Shown in pieces: positions 44,692-53,182 of a stretch of DNA of 64,000 nt. How positions within the stretch are numbered: position 1 is the stretch's first letter; the number at the start of each line of letters is the position of its first letter. Source of the DNA: CBDCUI01 sp965223115 (GTDB taxonomy: Bacteria > Pseudomonadota > Gammaproteobacteria > UBA4575); contig OZ244982.1 in assembly GCA_965223115.1 (NCBI GenBank), positions 434,001 through 498,000 of the forward strand, read 5' to 3'. The notes beneath the pieces are model-generated. The model made no database searches and was not told the DNA's origin. It saw nothing but the letters and a program-made list of their open reading frames with translations. A program made the position numbers and the translations under genes.

Positions 44692-46815
44692 TTACATTGT
44701 AGAAAAGTCGTAGTTGGGTTCTTCGCTTGGTGCTTGTAAAAAATTACCTTGAGTAAAATTAATCCCTAAACTCCATAAGGTAGATAAAGTGTCTGCATCT
44801 TCTACAAACTGAGAAATTACTTTAGTGCCAAGTGGTTTTAGGGTGTCTGCAATTTCTCGAATAGCATCTTGATTTTCTTGATTTTCACTGATCCCAGACA
44901 TTAGGCTTTTGCAAATTTTCACATAATTGGCAGGAATCGCTTTCAAAATTTTAGTGGGATCATCACCACTACCGAATGAGTCAATAGCAAATTCGCAATT
45001 TACTTCTTTTATTCCAGTGACAAGGTTCTTGGCTTCTTTAAAGTGTGAAATAAGTACATGCTCTTTAATTTCAAAACATACAGAACCAGGAGGTATGTTG
45101 TTATTGTTTAGTTGTTCTTGAAGCCAGCTTATAATGTCTGTATCTAACAAAGAGTTTGAACTTAACTTGATAAATAAGCGCATGTCTGCGCCTTTCTCAC
45201 GTCGTTCTGATAGTTTCTTTAATGCATTTAAGATAATCCAGCGGTCCAGCATTTTGCCATAACCTGTTCGTTCTATACGCATTACAAATTCACTTGCAGG
45301 CACTAGCTGGCCTTCTTCATTTCGTAGAGCAGTATAAATTTGGTATCTCTCGCCAGCTTCAGCTTGAAGGCTAATGATAGGTTGGTAGAGTAAAGCCAGC
45401 CGGTTTTCTTTTATTGCTTCACGCAATTGTGAAGTCCAACGCTCATCTTTCTCGTGTTCACCCATCTGCTCGTCATCGGGTGTGTAAATAACAATAGTAT
45501 TAGATTCATTTTCCCACGCTTCGTCACAACTGGCCTTGGTCTTATTGAGCACGTCTGTTAAATCTTTAGAGAATTTATCAATAATAACGGCGCCGACAAC
45601 AGGTTTAATGGAAACGTAATCACTACCTGAAGTGGTCATTAATTCACTGAGCTGTTCAATTATTTCATCGCCAAATACCTTCAACGCATCTTTTTCACAT
45701 TTACTGGTTAGGATGCCAAAAGATTCTTCGGTTAACTTTGAGAGTGTTTCTTGTTTGCTACAACATTTGCGCAGTACATTCGCTACATTTGCGCTTACTT
45801 TGTCAATAGCAGCTATGCCAAATTTGTCTTTTATTTCTGTAAAATTAGCAATATCAATCTGTATAAATGCTTGGCTGGGGTTACCTTCTTTTGATTGACT
45901 GACTGCCTGTTCTAATTGGTCTAAAATTGAGCGTCTATGATAAAAGCCCGTGTGAATATCTCGCTCACTTAAATAGCTTAGCTGCTCTTCAAGTTCTTTT
46001 GTGTCTCCACCTTCGGAATTTTGAATTACAATTTGTGTGCATTCTTCGCCTGCAACAGTAACTGCACTATAGGAAAATTTTGCAGGAAAGGTCTCCTCAT
46101 CATCCTTTTTAAAATTTAAACTTAGTTCACCACTTTCTTTTGATTTTACGATGCTTTTAAGCACTTTTTTCATTTTTGCCTGGTCGTCTGCTGCAACCAA
46201 ATCCATAATAGATAAGCCATATAAGTCTTCGGTACTTGTAAAGCCGAACAGTTCTAAGTACTTTTCATTTGCATATGTGTGCATACCTTCATGTATGTAG
46301 CATATCGCATCACGCGAGCTTTCCATTAACATTTGGCAGCGTGTTTCTAACTCTTCACAAATTGCAGCAGCACCTTTTAATTGCTGTAAATGTAACTGGG
46401 TTTTTGCTGTGTTGTTAATGACGAGTTTTAAATGTTCGCTATTATTTTTGTTTACTAAGTTAGTTGCCCCTTGTTGCATACATGGAACGGGGTCTGTTTG
46501 TTGTTCATTGGTAACGGCTATGATAGGTATTTCAGGTGCTCGTCCGTTAATTGCTTCAACCGTCTGTTCAAGAGATAAGTCTTCGGTTTCTAATGTGTGC
46601 AGCACTATATGTGGCTGTGTCTCATTTAGGAGTTTAGCGAGATCTTCTGCATCTTGTGCTATATGAGAGCGTACAGCCACTCCCGATGTCTTGATGGTGG
46701 TAACCATTTCTTCAACATCATTGGGGCTGCTGCTAACAAATATGAGTTGCAGCGGTTGATTCATAATTTCTTTTATATTCTGTACTTTATGCGCTTTTTT
46801 GACGTCGAATACCAT
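44692..46815 (-). CDS. fimX: FimX-like c-di-GMP receptor (REC-like, PAS, degenerate GGDEF and EAL)
   Basis: A 707-residue multidomain protein: a receiver-like domain (about 20-140) without a clear phosphorylation site, a PAS domain (160-270), a GGDEF domain (285-450) and an EAL domain (465-700). The GGDEF motif is replaced by TEESF (362-366). The EAL motif is YTAL (494-497); the DDFG segment is IDSFGSG and the KID motif is VKIC. Synthesis and breakdown of c-di-GMP are thus both unlikely. FimX of Pseudomonas and Xanthomonas has the same layout and binds c-di-GMP to control type IV pili. As I recall, parC/parE, fimX and psd also lie close together in Pseudomonas aeruginosa. ATG 46764 (residue 18) is an alternative start. 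Confidence 0.85.
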   Translation of the reverse strand: MVFDVKKAHKVQNIKEIMNQPLQLIFVSSSPNDVEEMVTTIKTSGVAVRSHIAQDAEDLAKLLNETQPHIVLHTLETEDLSLEQTVEAINGRAPEIPIIAVTNEQQTDPVPCMQQGATNLVNKNNSEHLKLVINNTAKTQLHLQQLKGAAAICEELETRCQMLMESSRDAICYIHEGMHTYANEKYLELFGFTSTEDLYGLSIMDLVAADDQAKMKKVLKSIVKSKESGELSLNFKKDDEETFPAKFSYSAVTVAGEECTQIVIQNSEGGDTKELEEQLSYLSERDIHTGFYHRRSILDQLEQAVSQSKEGNPSQAFIQIDIANFTEIKDKFGIAAIDKVSANVANVLRKCCSKQETLSKLTEESFGILTSKCEKDALKVFGDEIIEQLSELMTTSGSDYVSIKPVVGAVIIDKFSKDLTDVLNKTKASCDEAWENESNTIVIYTPDDEQMGEHEKDERWTSQLREAIKENRLALLYQPIISLQAEAGERYQIYTALRNEEGQLVPASEFVMRIERTGYGKMLDRWIILNALKKLSERREKGADMRLFIKLSSNSLLDTDIISWLQEQLNNNNIPPGSVCFEIKEHVLISHFKEAKNLVTGIKEVNCEFAIDSFGSGDDPTKILKAIPANYVKICKSLMSGISENQENQDAIREIADTLKPLGTKVISQFVEDADTLSTLWSLGINFTQGNFLQAPSEEPNYDFSTM

Positions 46816-46970
46816 TTTCTCAATAGCAGTTACTTATGCAATAGGGAGGCGACAATGCTCATATTTATGTCCATGAACGGTATTAAGCGTCACAATGTGG
46901 GCTAGATTATTTAAATAACAAACTATTTTCATGCCTGAGTATAAGCTTGACGTAACTAGCTGACTAAAGT

Positions 46971-48734
46971 CTATTGTATAGTGTAGGTAAATCTTACAAA
47001 TGATATTGTGCGGTCTATAGGCTCTTTAAATATGATAGTTTGGTGTTTGTCATCTATTAAAATATCTAAGCACTCTCCAGCCTCAAGTGAGTTAGGAGGA
47101 GCAATTAGTGTGACTAATTTTCCGTTTGCGGTATCTTCAGTAAATTGCAAGATGTGATCAAGTCCTTTAAATTTATTTTGTGAATAGTGAGTTTCCAAGA
47201 CTTGTACAGCTTGAATGTCACCGTGCAAAGTTTCTATACCGATTTTTATTCCAGATTCTGAAAGTGATTGCATCCATCGTACTATCCCTAATCGCCAGTT
47301 TTCGTTAGGGTGCTTTTCTCGACGTAATAAAACGATGTCACCAACTTGGGATTGGTAATCTGAAGTATTCTCAGATTTTAAGCAATAGCCGCCATTACTT
47401 GCGTTATTTATGTCCCAAGATTGGATAAATGGTTTGAATTTTACAGATTCTACTTTCTGAGGCTGTTTGAATTCTGAGACTGGGGCAACATAAGAGTCAG
47501 TTACCACATTTCCACGCCCTACCCAGTCCCATGCATCTGAACTTTTGTCTAAATTCATATTCTGTTGGGCTGTTAAATTTGGGTCAAAAATTGAATTTGC
47601 ATGCCCATTTGGCAAAGGCATAAGATTTAAATCAGTATCAGTAGAATTTGTGTTGTTATCTATATCATCTTCTTTGAAATTTGAATTTGCTAAGGTATTA
47701 ATTGCCTCACGCAAGCCATGTACAACGGATAATTTTTCTTTGCAAGATTTTGCTCTTTTAGCTTCTCTTTTTGATTTACTAGTGAGTTTATTTAGCAACC
47801 TCTTGGCTAGAGATTTTCTTAATATTGCTTTTGATAAAATTGCTTCAGCATGATTATTATCATCACTATTGATAATTTTGTTAAGGTTGGCAATTAGCTT
47901 GCTTGGGTTTAAGTAACGATTCTCAGAAGAAATAGGCGCATCATCTTCAGCGACAAGTCTTGGCGGTTTGTTAAGCGAAAGGTTAATAAAATATACATTT
48001 TCATTATTGTATGTAATTTTTTCTTTCAAAAGGTCAGTTAAATGGGTAGCTGAGTCAAAATATGCAGCAATTCTTTCAGCTTCTCCATGGCCGTAAGTAT
48101 GTAAATCAGCTAGTGATAATAAACACGCTTGTTTAAACAGACACTCAGTTGAAGATTTTTCATTTTTAAAATGTAGTTCATTCTTAACTGGATAGTCATG
48201 CATATTGATCTGTTCAGCCATTTTGTAAAGCTGGCAATAATCCTGCCAATAACCTTGTGGTGGTTCGGAATATACTTGTGCTAATGTTACATACTGTTCC
48301 AGTATGTAGTGCATTGCATGATGTATGCACACAATTAATTTTTTAGGATTAAGTTGCACATCACGATTTGCAGCTTCTTGGATTATAATTTTATAGGCAA
48401 CGGCAAGTTCGCTAATTAGATTTTGTTGTAGCTTAAGAACCTCAGTAGCTTTTTTGGATAAAGGACAAGGTTGCGATATGAGATATTTGTGTTGTTGTTT
48501 AAGAAATTCACGAGCAACAGGACGCATTATTTCGATTGCTGTAAGCCGCTGCTTAGTTGGATGTGCCTGACGGTTGGAACGCCGTAGTCCATCATAAAAT
48601 TGTTGTGCCGCAACATTCTGGTCAATATACGGCAAAGCCTTTATCCATTTGCGTACATTGCGTGTTGCTAATGAGAATTCTTGCCTTGCCATTGGGTCTT
48701 GGTTTGGCATAGTTATTTGGGTATCTAGAAGCAT
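46971..48734 (-). CDS. Conserved hypothetical protein next to fimX
   Basis: A 587-residue soluble protein I cannot name. Residues 1-300 look all-helical (RNVRKWIKALPYIDQNVAAQ; LLSLADLHTYGHGEAERIAA). Residues 300-360 are very basic and Lys/Arg-rich, 360-440 are polar and low complexity with many Asn and Asp. The C terminus (about 465-587) is a beta-rich domain (VGDIVLLRREKHPNENWRLG, then VRWMQSLSESG and IGIETLHGD) with a barrel-like look. From memory a similar unnamed gene sits between psd and fimX in Pseudomonas aeruginosa. A role with FimX or type IV pili is a guess from position. The start ATG 48734 has AAGGG just upstream. Confidence 0.75.
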   Translation of the reverse strand: MLLDTQITMPNQDPMARQEFSLATRNVRKWIKALPYIDQNVAAQQFYDGLRRSNRQAHPTKQRLTAIEIMRPVAREFLKQQHKYLISQPCPLSKKATEVLKLQQNLISELAVAYKIIIQEAANRDVQLNPKKLIVCIHHAMHYILEQYVTLAQVYSEPPQGYWQDYCQLYKMAEQINMHDYPVKNELHFKNEKSSTECLFKQACLLSLADLHTYGHGEAERIAAYFDSATHLTDLLKEKITYNNENVYFINLSLNKPPRLVAEDDAPISSENRYLNPSKLIANLNKIINSDDNNHAEAILSKAILRKSLAKRLLNKLTSKSKREAKRAKSCKEKLSVVHGLREAINTLANSNFKEDDIDNNTNSTDTDLNLMPLPNGHANSIFDPNLTAQQNMNLDKSSDAWDWVGRGNVVTDSYVAPVSEFKQPQKVESVKFKPFIQSWDINNASNGGYCLKSENTSDYQSQVGDIVLLRREKHPNENWRLGIVRWMQSLSESGIKIGIETLHGDIQAVQVLETHYSQNKFKGLDHILQFTEDTANGKLVTLIAPPNSLEAGECLDILIDDKHQTIIFKEPIDRTISFVRFTYTIQ

Positions 48735-48776
48735 AATCCCTTACAGAAACAATGATTTAATAGTTGCTTGGCCATA

Positions 48777-48807
48777 CAAATCTATATTGTTCTAGTTTAT
48801 AGATTTG
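48777..48807. repeat. 10-bp inverted repeat upstream of the FimX-neighbour gene
   Basis: CAAATCTATA (48777-48786) is matched perfectly by TATAGATTTG (48798-48807) around an 11-base spacer. It lies 43-73 bases before the start of the 587-residue hypothetical gene on the minus strand, a place suited to an operator. The surrounding 215-base gap also holds a weaker TGATTG/CAATCA pair at 48855-48872 and no gene. Confidence 0.55.
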
Positions 48808-48949
48808 AGTAGCTTTAGGCTTGGCATTATGTCGTGATTTGTCGACCATTCGTGTGATTGTATTGGCAATCAATCATGTGAAATTGCATTTAAACAAATA
48901 AAGTGTGATCGTGTTTGCAATATTATTAAAGGGTTTGTTTGGGATGCTT

Positions 48950-49981
48950 TTACCTAGCTGCTTTAAAAGCAATTAGTGTTTTAGCAGGGTGTCCCGATTG
49001 TTCTTTTACTAATCTTGGTACTAAATAACCAGGCAATTTAGTAGCAACTGTAGACATAATTTTTCGGGCTTGCTCTTCGGTAACATTGAAGTGTGCAGCC
49101 CCTTGTACTTTGTCTAAAATATGTAAGTAATAGGGTAATACTGTTGCTTCAATTAGAGCTTCACTTAACTTTGTTAAAGTATTTACATTATCATTAATAT
49201 TTTTCAAAAGAACGCTCTGATTGAGCAAAATACATTTTGCAGAAGAGAGTTCTCGAAGTTTATTTTTTAAGTAACAATCAAGCTCTTGATAGTGGTTTAA
49301 GTGCAGTACAATTATAATTTGTAAGTTCGTATTATTTATTAGTTGCAAGAAATTATTGTTGATGCGGTCAGGGATAACGACAGGTAAGCGTGTGTGAATA
49401 CGTAGTCGTTTCACATGATCAATGGTTTCTAATTGCTTGAAAATTTTGACCAGATTTTCTTCTGGTAATACTAATGGATCACCACCACTTAATATAACTT
49501 CTTCAATACTTGTGTCACTGTTTATTTTATTTATGGCTAAATGCCAATCATCTTTGCGAGGGTTATGCAAAGTGTATGGAAAGTGCCTGCGGAAACAATA
49601 TCGACAATGAACAGCACAACGACTTGTTGTTAAAAGTAATGCACGTCCATTGTATTTTTTTATCAAGCCTGGACTTTTGCAGCTTTCTAAATCGCCAACA
49701 GGATCAGTGTAATAGCCTAAGACTTTATTTTCTTCATGCACATGTGGTAAGACTTGTAAAAGCAAAGGGTCATGAGGGTTTGATTTCTGCATGCGTTGTA
49801 TATAACTCTTGGTTACTCGTAAATGAAATTGTTGATGTGCAGGTACACTGAAAGGAAGTTGGTTAGCATGAATTTCTAGTTCTTTACATAAAGATTCAAT
49901 GCTTGTGATGGAATTTTTGTATTGATGTAACCAATTTAATTCTGAGCTTGGATATTCTCGTGCTAGACTATAAGTGTTCAT
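48950..49981 (-). CDS. epmB: EF-P lysine 2,3-aminomutase EpmB
   Basis: EpmB is a radical-SAM, PLP-dependent enzyme that converts (S)-alpha-lysine to (R)-beta-lysine, which EpmA attaches to elongation factor P. The 343-residue product (E. coli 342) has the iron-sulfur motif C122-x3-C126-x2-C129 in TTSRCAVHCRYCFRRHF, VILSGGDPLVLPEENL, RLRIHTRLPVVIPDRI and the short C-terminal end characteristic of EpmB rather than the longer KamA lysine mutases. The C-terminal AKTLIAFKA contains the likely PLP lysine. It is divergent from its own target gene efp across 31 bases. Confidence 0.95.
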   Translation of the reverse strand: MNTYSLAREYPSSELNWLHQYKNSITSIESLCKELEIHANQLPFSVPAHQQFHLRVTKSYIQRMQKSNPHDPLLLQVLPHVHEENKVLGYYTDPVGDLESCKSPGLIKKYNGRALLLTTSRCAVHCRYCFRRHFPYTLHNPRKDDWHLAINKINSDTSIEEVILSGGDPLVLPEENLVKIFKQLETIDHVKRLRIHTRLPVVIPDRINNNFLQLINNTNLQIIIVLHLNHYQELDCYLKNKLRELSSAKCILLNQSVLLKNINDNVNTLTKLSEALIEATVLPYYLHILDKVQGAAHFNVTEEQARKIMSTVATKLPGYLVPRLVKEQSGHPAKTLIAFKAAR

Positions 49982-50008
49982 TGACTATATTCTTTTACTA
50001 ATTAGATT
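49981..50008 (+). promoter_or_regulatory. Possible efp promoter in the epmB-efp gap
   Basis: TTGACT (49981-49986) and TAGATT (50003-50008) are spaced by 16 bases and lie directly before efp. A start site at the usual distance from this -10 would fall about at the efp ATG (50013), and no ribosome site is seen before the ATG. The match is moderate and the DNA is AT-rich, so this may be chance; the promoter could also lie inside epmB. Confidence 0.3.
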
Positions 50009-50012
50009 AATT

Positions 50013-50582
50013 ATGGCTAGTTACAATACTAACGAATTTCGTGCCGGCTTGAAGCTTAATTTAGATGGTGATCCATATACCATTATTGAGAATGAGTTTG
50101 TAAAACCTGGTAAAGGGCAAGCATTTAATCGTGTTAAATTGCGCAATTTAAAGACAGGTCGCGTTGTAGACAGAACCTTTAAATCAGGCGAGTCTGTAGA
50201 AGGGGCAGATGTGGTTGATATCGATATGCAATACCTATACAACGACGGCGAGCAATGGCACTTTATGGAACCGAATTCGTATGAACAATACGCTGCCACT
50301 AAAGCAGTGATGAGTGATGCTGCTCAGTGGTTAAAAGGGCAAGAAACCTGCAGCGTGACTCTGCTAGATGGTCAGCCGCTAAGTGTAACTGCGCCGAATT
50401 TTGTTGAATTGCAAATCTCACAGACTGATCCAGGAGTTAGAGGCGATACTGCAACGGGCGGCACTAAACCCGCGACTTTAGAGACAGGCGCGATAGTAAA
50501 AGTACCGCTTTTTATCGAAGAAGGTGAAGTTCTGCGTATAGATACGCGTACTGCTGAATACGTTTCACGCGTTAAAGATTAA
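50013..50582 (+). CDS. efp: Elongation factor P
   Basis: EF-P relieves ribosome stalling at polyproline stretches. ATG 50013 gives 189 residues (E. coli 188) beginning MASYNTNEFRAGLKLNLDG; upstream in-frame codons to 49974 overlap epmB and do not fit the family. The modification site is K34 in EFVKPGKGQAFNRVKL, the lysine that EpmA beta-lysylates. Domains 2 and 3 (YLYNDGEQWHFM; NFVELQISQTDPGVRGDTA; VKVPLFIEEGEVLRIDTR) are intact. No Shine-Dalgarno is visible. The neighbouring epmB and epmA make it a complete target-plus-enzymes group apart from the hydroxylase EpmC, which is not here. Confidence 0.97.
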   Translation: MASYNTNEFRAGLKLNLDGDPYTIIENEFVKPGKGQAFNRVKLRNLKTGRVVDRTFKSGESVEGADVVDIDMQYLYNDGEQWHFMEPNSYEQYAATKAVMSDAAQWLKGQETCSVTLLDGQPLSVTAPNFVELQISQTDPGVRGDTATGGTKPATLETGAIVKVPLFIEEGEVLRIDTRTAEYVSRVKD

Positions 50583-50612
50583 CAACAAATTAAGTCTGCA
50601 TATTTTAGCTTA

Positions 50613-51575
50613 TTGACTGATCACGATTCAAAAGTTAACTGGGAGCCTTTTGCTGCACAACAAGTCCTGCAAGCTCGTGCTAACTTATATGCATTAATTC
50701 GAGATTTTTTCACTTCTCGTGACGTGCTTGAGGTTGAGACACCAATAATCCAAGCTACTGCAGTCACTGACCTCCATATTGAAAGTATTAATGTTCTTAA
50801 TGCTGATTCAAGGTGTTATTTGCACACGTCTCCAGAATATTTTATGAAAAGAATTCTTGCTTATCATAAGCAGGACATTTATCAGATCTGTAAGACATTC
50901 AGGGCAGGTGAAAAAGGCAGGTACCATCATTTTGAATTTACCATGCTTGAATGGTACAGAGTTGATTGGGATTATAAAAAGTTAATGTATGAAGTAGATG
51001 AGCTAATAAGGTTTTTATCAACAGGTAAAATTGAATTAACAGAAACAATATTTTTCACTTATCAAGAGATTTTTATTAAATACTGTGGGGTTGATCCTTT
51101 TCAAGTTGATCAATCTGATTACATAAAAATATGTAAACGTGCGAATATTTCTATAAATGCAAAATTATCTAATCAAGGTTATCAAGTATTATTACTTGAC
51201 CAGCTAATTGCACCTCAACTACCAAAAAATCAAATGGTTTTTATTTATGATTTTCCTGTACAACAGGCTGCTCTAGCAAGAATTAATGAGAATGGAGTAG
51301 CTGAACGTTTCGAATTATATTTTGGTGGTATTGAGCTAGCTAATGGTTTTCAAGAGTTAACAGATGCTGATGAACAATTACTGCGATTTGAGGCAGACAA
51401 TATGAAGCGAAAAGAAAATAATAAGAAGCAAATTAGTATTGATAAAAAATTTATTGCTGCACTAAAAACAGGTCTGCCTGAAAGTTCAGGTGTGGCACTT
51501 GGCATAGATAGATTGCTAATGATTCTATTAGGAGTGAATGAGATTAATCAGGTGCTTGCTTTTCCTGATCTTTGA
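50613..51575 (+). CDS. epmA: EF-P--(R)-beta-lysine ligase EpmA
   Basis: EpmA is a class II lysyl-tRNA-synthetase paralogue that lacks the anticodon-binding domain and attaches beta-lysine to EF-P. The 320-residue product (E. coli 325) has class II motif 1 (FFTSRDVLEVETPIIQ), motif 2 (YQICKTFRAGEKGRYHHFEF, then TMLEWYRVD) and motif 3 (GVALGIDRLLMILLGV). The start is TTG 50613; there is no suitable ATG. It follows efp by 30 bases and its end overlaps the convergent psd gene by 32 bases. Confidence 0.95.
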   Translation: MTDHDSKVNWEPFAAQQVLQARANLYALIRDFFTSRDVLEVETPIIQATAVTDLHIESINVLNADSRCYLHTSPEYFMKRILAYHKQDIYQICKTFRAGEKGRYHHFEFTMLEWYRVDWDYKKLMYEVDELIRFLSTGKIELTETIFFTYQEIFIKYCGVDPFQVDQSDYIKICKRANISINAKLSNQGYQVLLLDQLIAPQLPKNQMVFIYDFPVQQAALARINENGVAERFELYFGGIELANGFQELTDADEQLLRFEADNMKRKENNKKQISIDKKFIAALKTGLPESSGVALGIDRLLMILLGVNEINQVLAFPDL

Positions 51576-52410
51576 TCAAGCCTAAAGACAATCCCATTTT
51601 AACTTCTTGCTGAAGTTTGAGGCCGCTATGCCATTCAATATTATTTGATTCGAATACTACTATTGTTGTCGATCCCATATTGAATACACCGATTTCATCC
51701 CCTTTCTTTAGCTTTACTCCTGAATATTTTTTTCTAAGTACTGATTTTCCACGTGGTGGTGTAACTAGACCTTCCCAAACCATTTCAATTGCTGAGACAT
51801 TTACTGCACCAACCATAACGACAGCCATGAATCCTATACGGGTTTCAAATATGGATACCACACGCTCATTACGATTGTAGAGCCCTTTTATTACTTCGGC
51901 GGAATAAGGAGCAACACTAAATAAACGTCCAGGGATATGAATCATTTCTTTTAACTCACCATCAAATGGCATGTGCACACGGTGATAGTTACTTGGTGAT
52001 AAATAGATGGTGGCAAAACTCCCGTGTTCGCTAAGCGAGCCATATGGTTTGTTGTTTCCAAGTAGTTGTTGCATGGAAAAATACTGTCCCTTTGCTTGAA
52101 TAGCCTGGTTGTTTTGATATGTTCCTATTTGGCTAATACGCCCATCAGCGGGACAGGTAATAGAATTTGTTGCAGGATCTATTGGGCGTGCACCAGCGGC
52201 TAATTTGCGCGTGAAAAAATCATTAAAGTTAATATATTGATCAGGTTCTTTGAAAACTGCCTCGTCCATATCCACGTTAAAAGTGCGAATAAATATCCGT
52301 ATGGCGGGATTTTTAAGAGGTATTTTTAGTCTTGTTAACCAGAATGTAAGTCTGGATACAAAATGATGTGGGAATAAATGAAATAAAAATCCCTTGGTAT
52401 GCTTCCACAT
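51544..52410 (-). CDS. psd: Phosphatidylserine decarboxylase
   Basis: Psd makes phosphatidylethanolamine at the inner membrane using a self-generated pyruvoyl group. The 288-residue proenzyme has the cleavage site in FNMGSTTIVVF; Ser247 would become the pyruvoyl group (MGST here in place of LGST). The supporting Asp is D89 in CPADGRIS and the His lies in NYHRVHMPFDG. IRIFIRTFNVDMDEA and FNDFFTRKLAAGARPI are N-terminal signatures. It overlaps the end of epmA tail to tail by 32 bases and shares the minus strand with the upstream SCO gene. Confidence 0.96.
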   Translation of the reverse strand: MWKHTKGFLFHLFPHHFVSRLTFWLTRLKIPLKNPAIRIFIRTFNVDMDEAVFKEPDQYINFNDFFTRKLAAGARPIDPATNSITCPADGRISQIGTYQNNQAIQAKGQYFSMQQLLGNNKPYGSLSEHGSFATIYLSPSNYHRVHMPFDGELKEMIHIPGRLFSVAPYSAEVIKGLYNRNERVVSIFETRIGFMAVVMVGAVNVSAIEMVWEGLVTPPRGKSVLRKKYSGVKLKKGDEIGVFNMGSTTIVVFESNNIEWHSGLKLQQEVKMGLSLGLIKDQEKQAPD

Positions 52411-52420
52411 GAACGAATAA

Positions 52421-53101
52421 TTAACTTTCCTGTTGTTTGTAATATGACTGCAAGATTACAAAGTCTTCGGAAATGGTATTAAACTCATGCGGAGTACTGA
52501 AAACGGCTACTAGATTACCATTTGGTGCAACTAAAAAAATTTGTGCGCTGTGATCTATTGTGTAGTCTTGTTTAGTATTTTTATTTGGACTTGTATATAC
52601 AACACCAATAGATTGAGTTAAAGCCTTTAGTTGTTCGTTACTGCCTGTTAGTCCAACTATTTCCTGATTGAAGTGATTTACATAGCCATTAAGTTTTTCA
52701 GGAGTGTCTCGTTGAGGGTCTACTGAAATAAACACGCCTCTCGTTGAAATATTTCTATTGCTCACTAAATTATCAATAGTTTTATCAATAGTGCTTAAAG
52801 TGAGTGGGCATACATCTGGGCAATGTGTAAAACCAAAAAATATGAAATTCCAATTTTCTTTTAAGTCTTGATTTGTAAAATTTTCACCATGCTGATCAGT
52901 TAATACAAAATCAGGAAAAGCACGAGGGCTAGAGTATAAAGAGGTTGCATGTTTCAGCTTATTTAAATTAGCTTCGTTATTACTAGCATTAAGGAAAAAA
53001 AAGATTAAAATTCCAAAACTGAAAGCCGCAAGCGCAAATATTGCATATAAAGCAGCGCGCCCAGTTTGTTTTTTATTGTATTTTTTAGATAAAAACTTCA
53101 T
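52421..53101 (-). CDS. SCO1/SenC-family copper/thiol protein
   Basis: A 226-residue membrane-anchored thioredoxin-fold protein. One N-terminal membrane segment (ALAAFSFGILIFFFLNA) is followed by a periplasmic domain with the copper site C94-x3-C98 in GFTHCPDVCPLTL and H184 in DHSAQIFLV. SCO proteins deliver copper to the CuA site of cytochrome c oxidase or reduce its cysteines. No oxidase genes are in the window, so the partner cannot be given. It is upstream of psd by 10 bases on the same strand and divergent from aroC. Confidence 0.93.
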   Translation of the reverse strand: MKFLSKKYNKKQTGRAALYAIFALAAFSFGILIFFFLNASNNEANLNKLKHATSLYSSPRAFPDFVLTDQHGENFTNQDLKENWNFIFFGFTHCPDVCPLTLSTIDKTIDNLVSNRNISTRGVFISVDPQRDTPEKLNGYVNHFNQEIVGLTGSNEQLKALTQSIGVVYTSPNKNTKQDYTIDHSAQIFLVAPNGNLVAVFSTPHEFNTISEDFVILQSYYKQQES

Positions 53102-53167
53102 AGAACTATTATTTCATAGCAAATTTGTAAGTACATTAAGCAAAATAGATAGTCTCGGTACTGAAAA

Positions 53168-53176
53168 TGCTACAAT
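53168..53176 (+). promoter_or_regulatory. Extended -10 element (TGCTACAAT) abutting the aroC start
   Basis: TGCTACAAT at 53168-53176 is followed by six bases and the aroC ATG at 53183. No Shine-Dalgarno is present. The spacing would put the transcription start at the start codon. The same nine bases at the same distance precede the DUF2007 gene at 23126. Confidence 0.5.
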
Positions 53177-53182
53177 ATCCGT

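Noticed and set aside
50613..51575. Second lysyl-tRNA synthetase
   Set aside because: Only the class II catalytic core is present, without the anticodon-binding domain, and it lies beside efp and epmB; it is EpmA.
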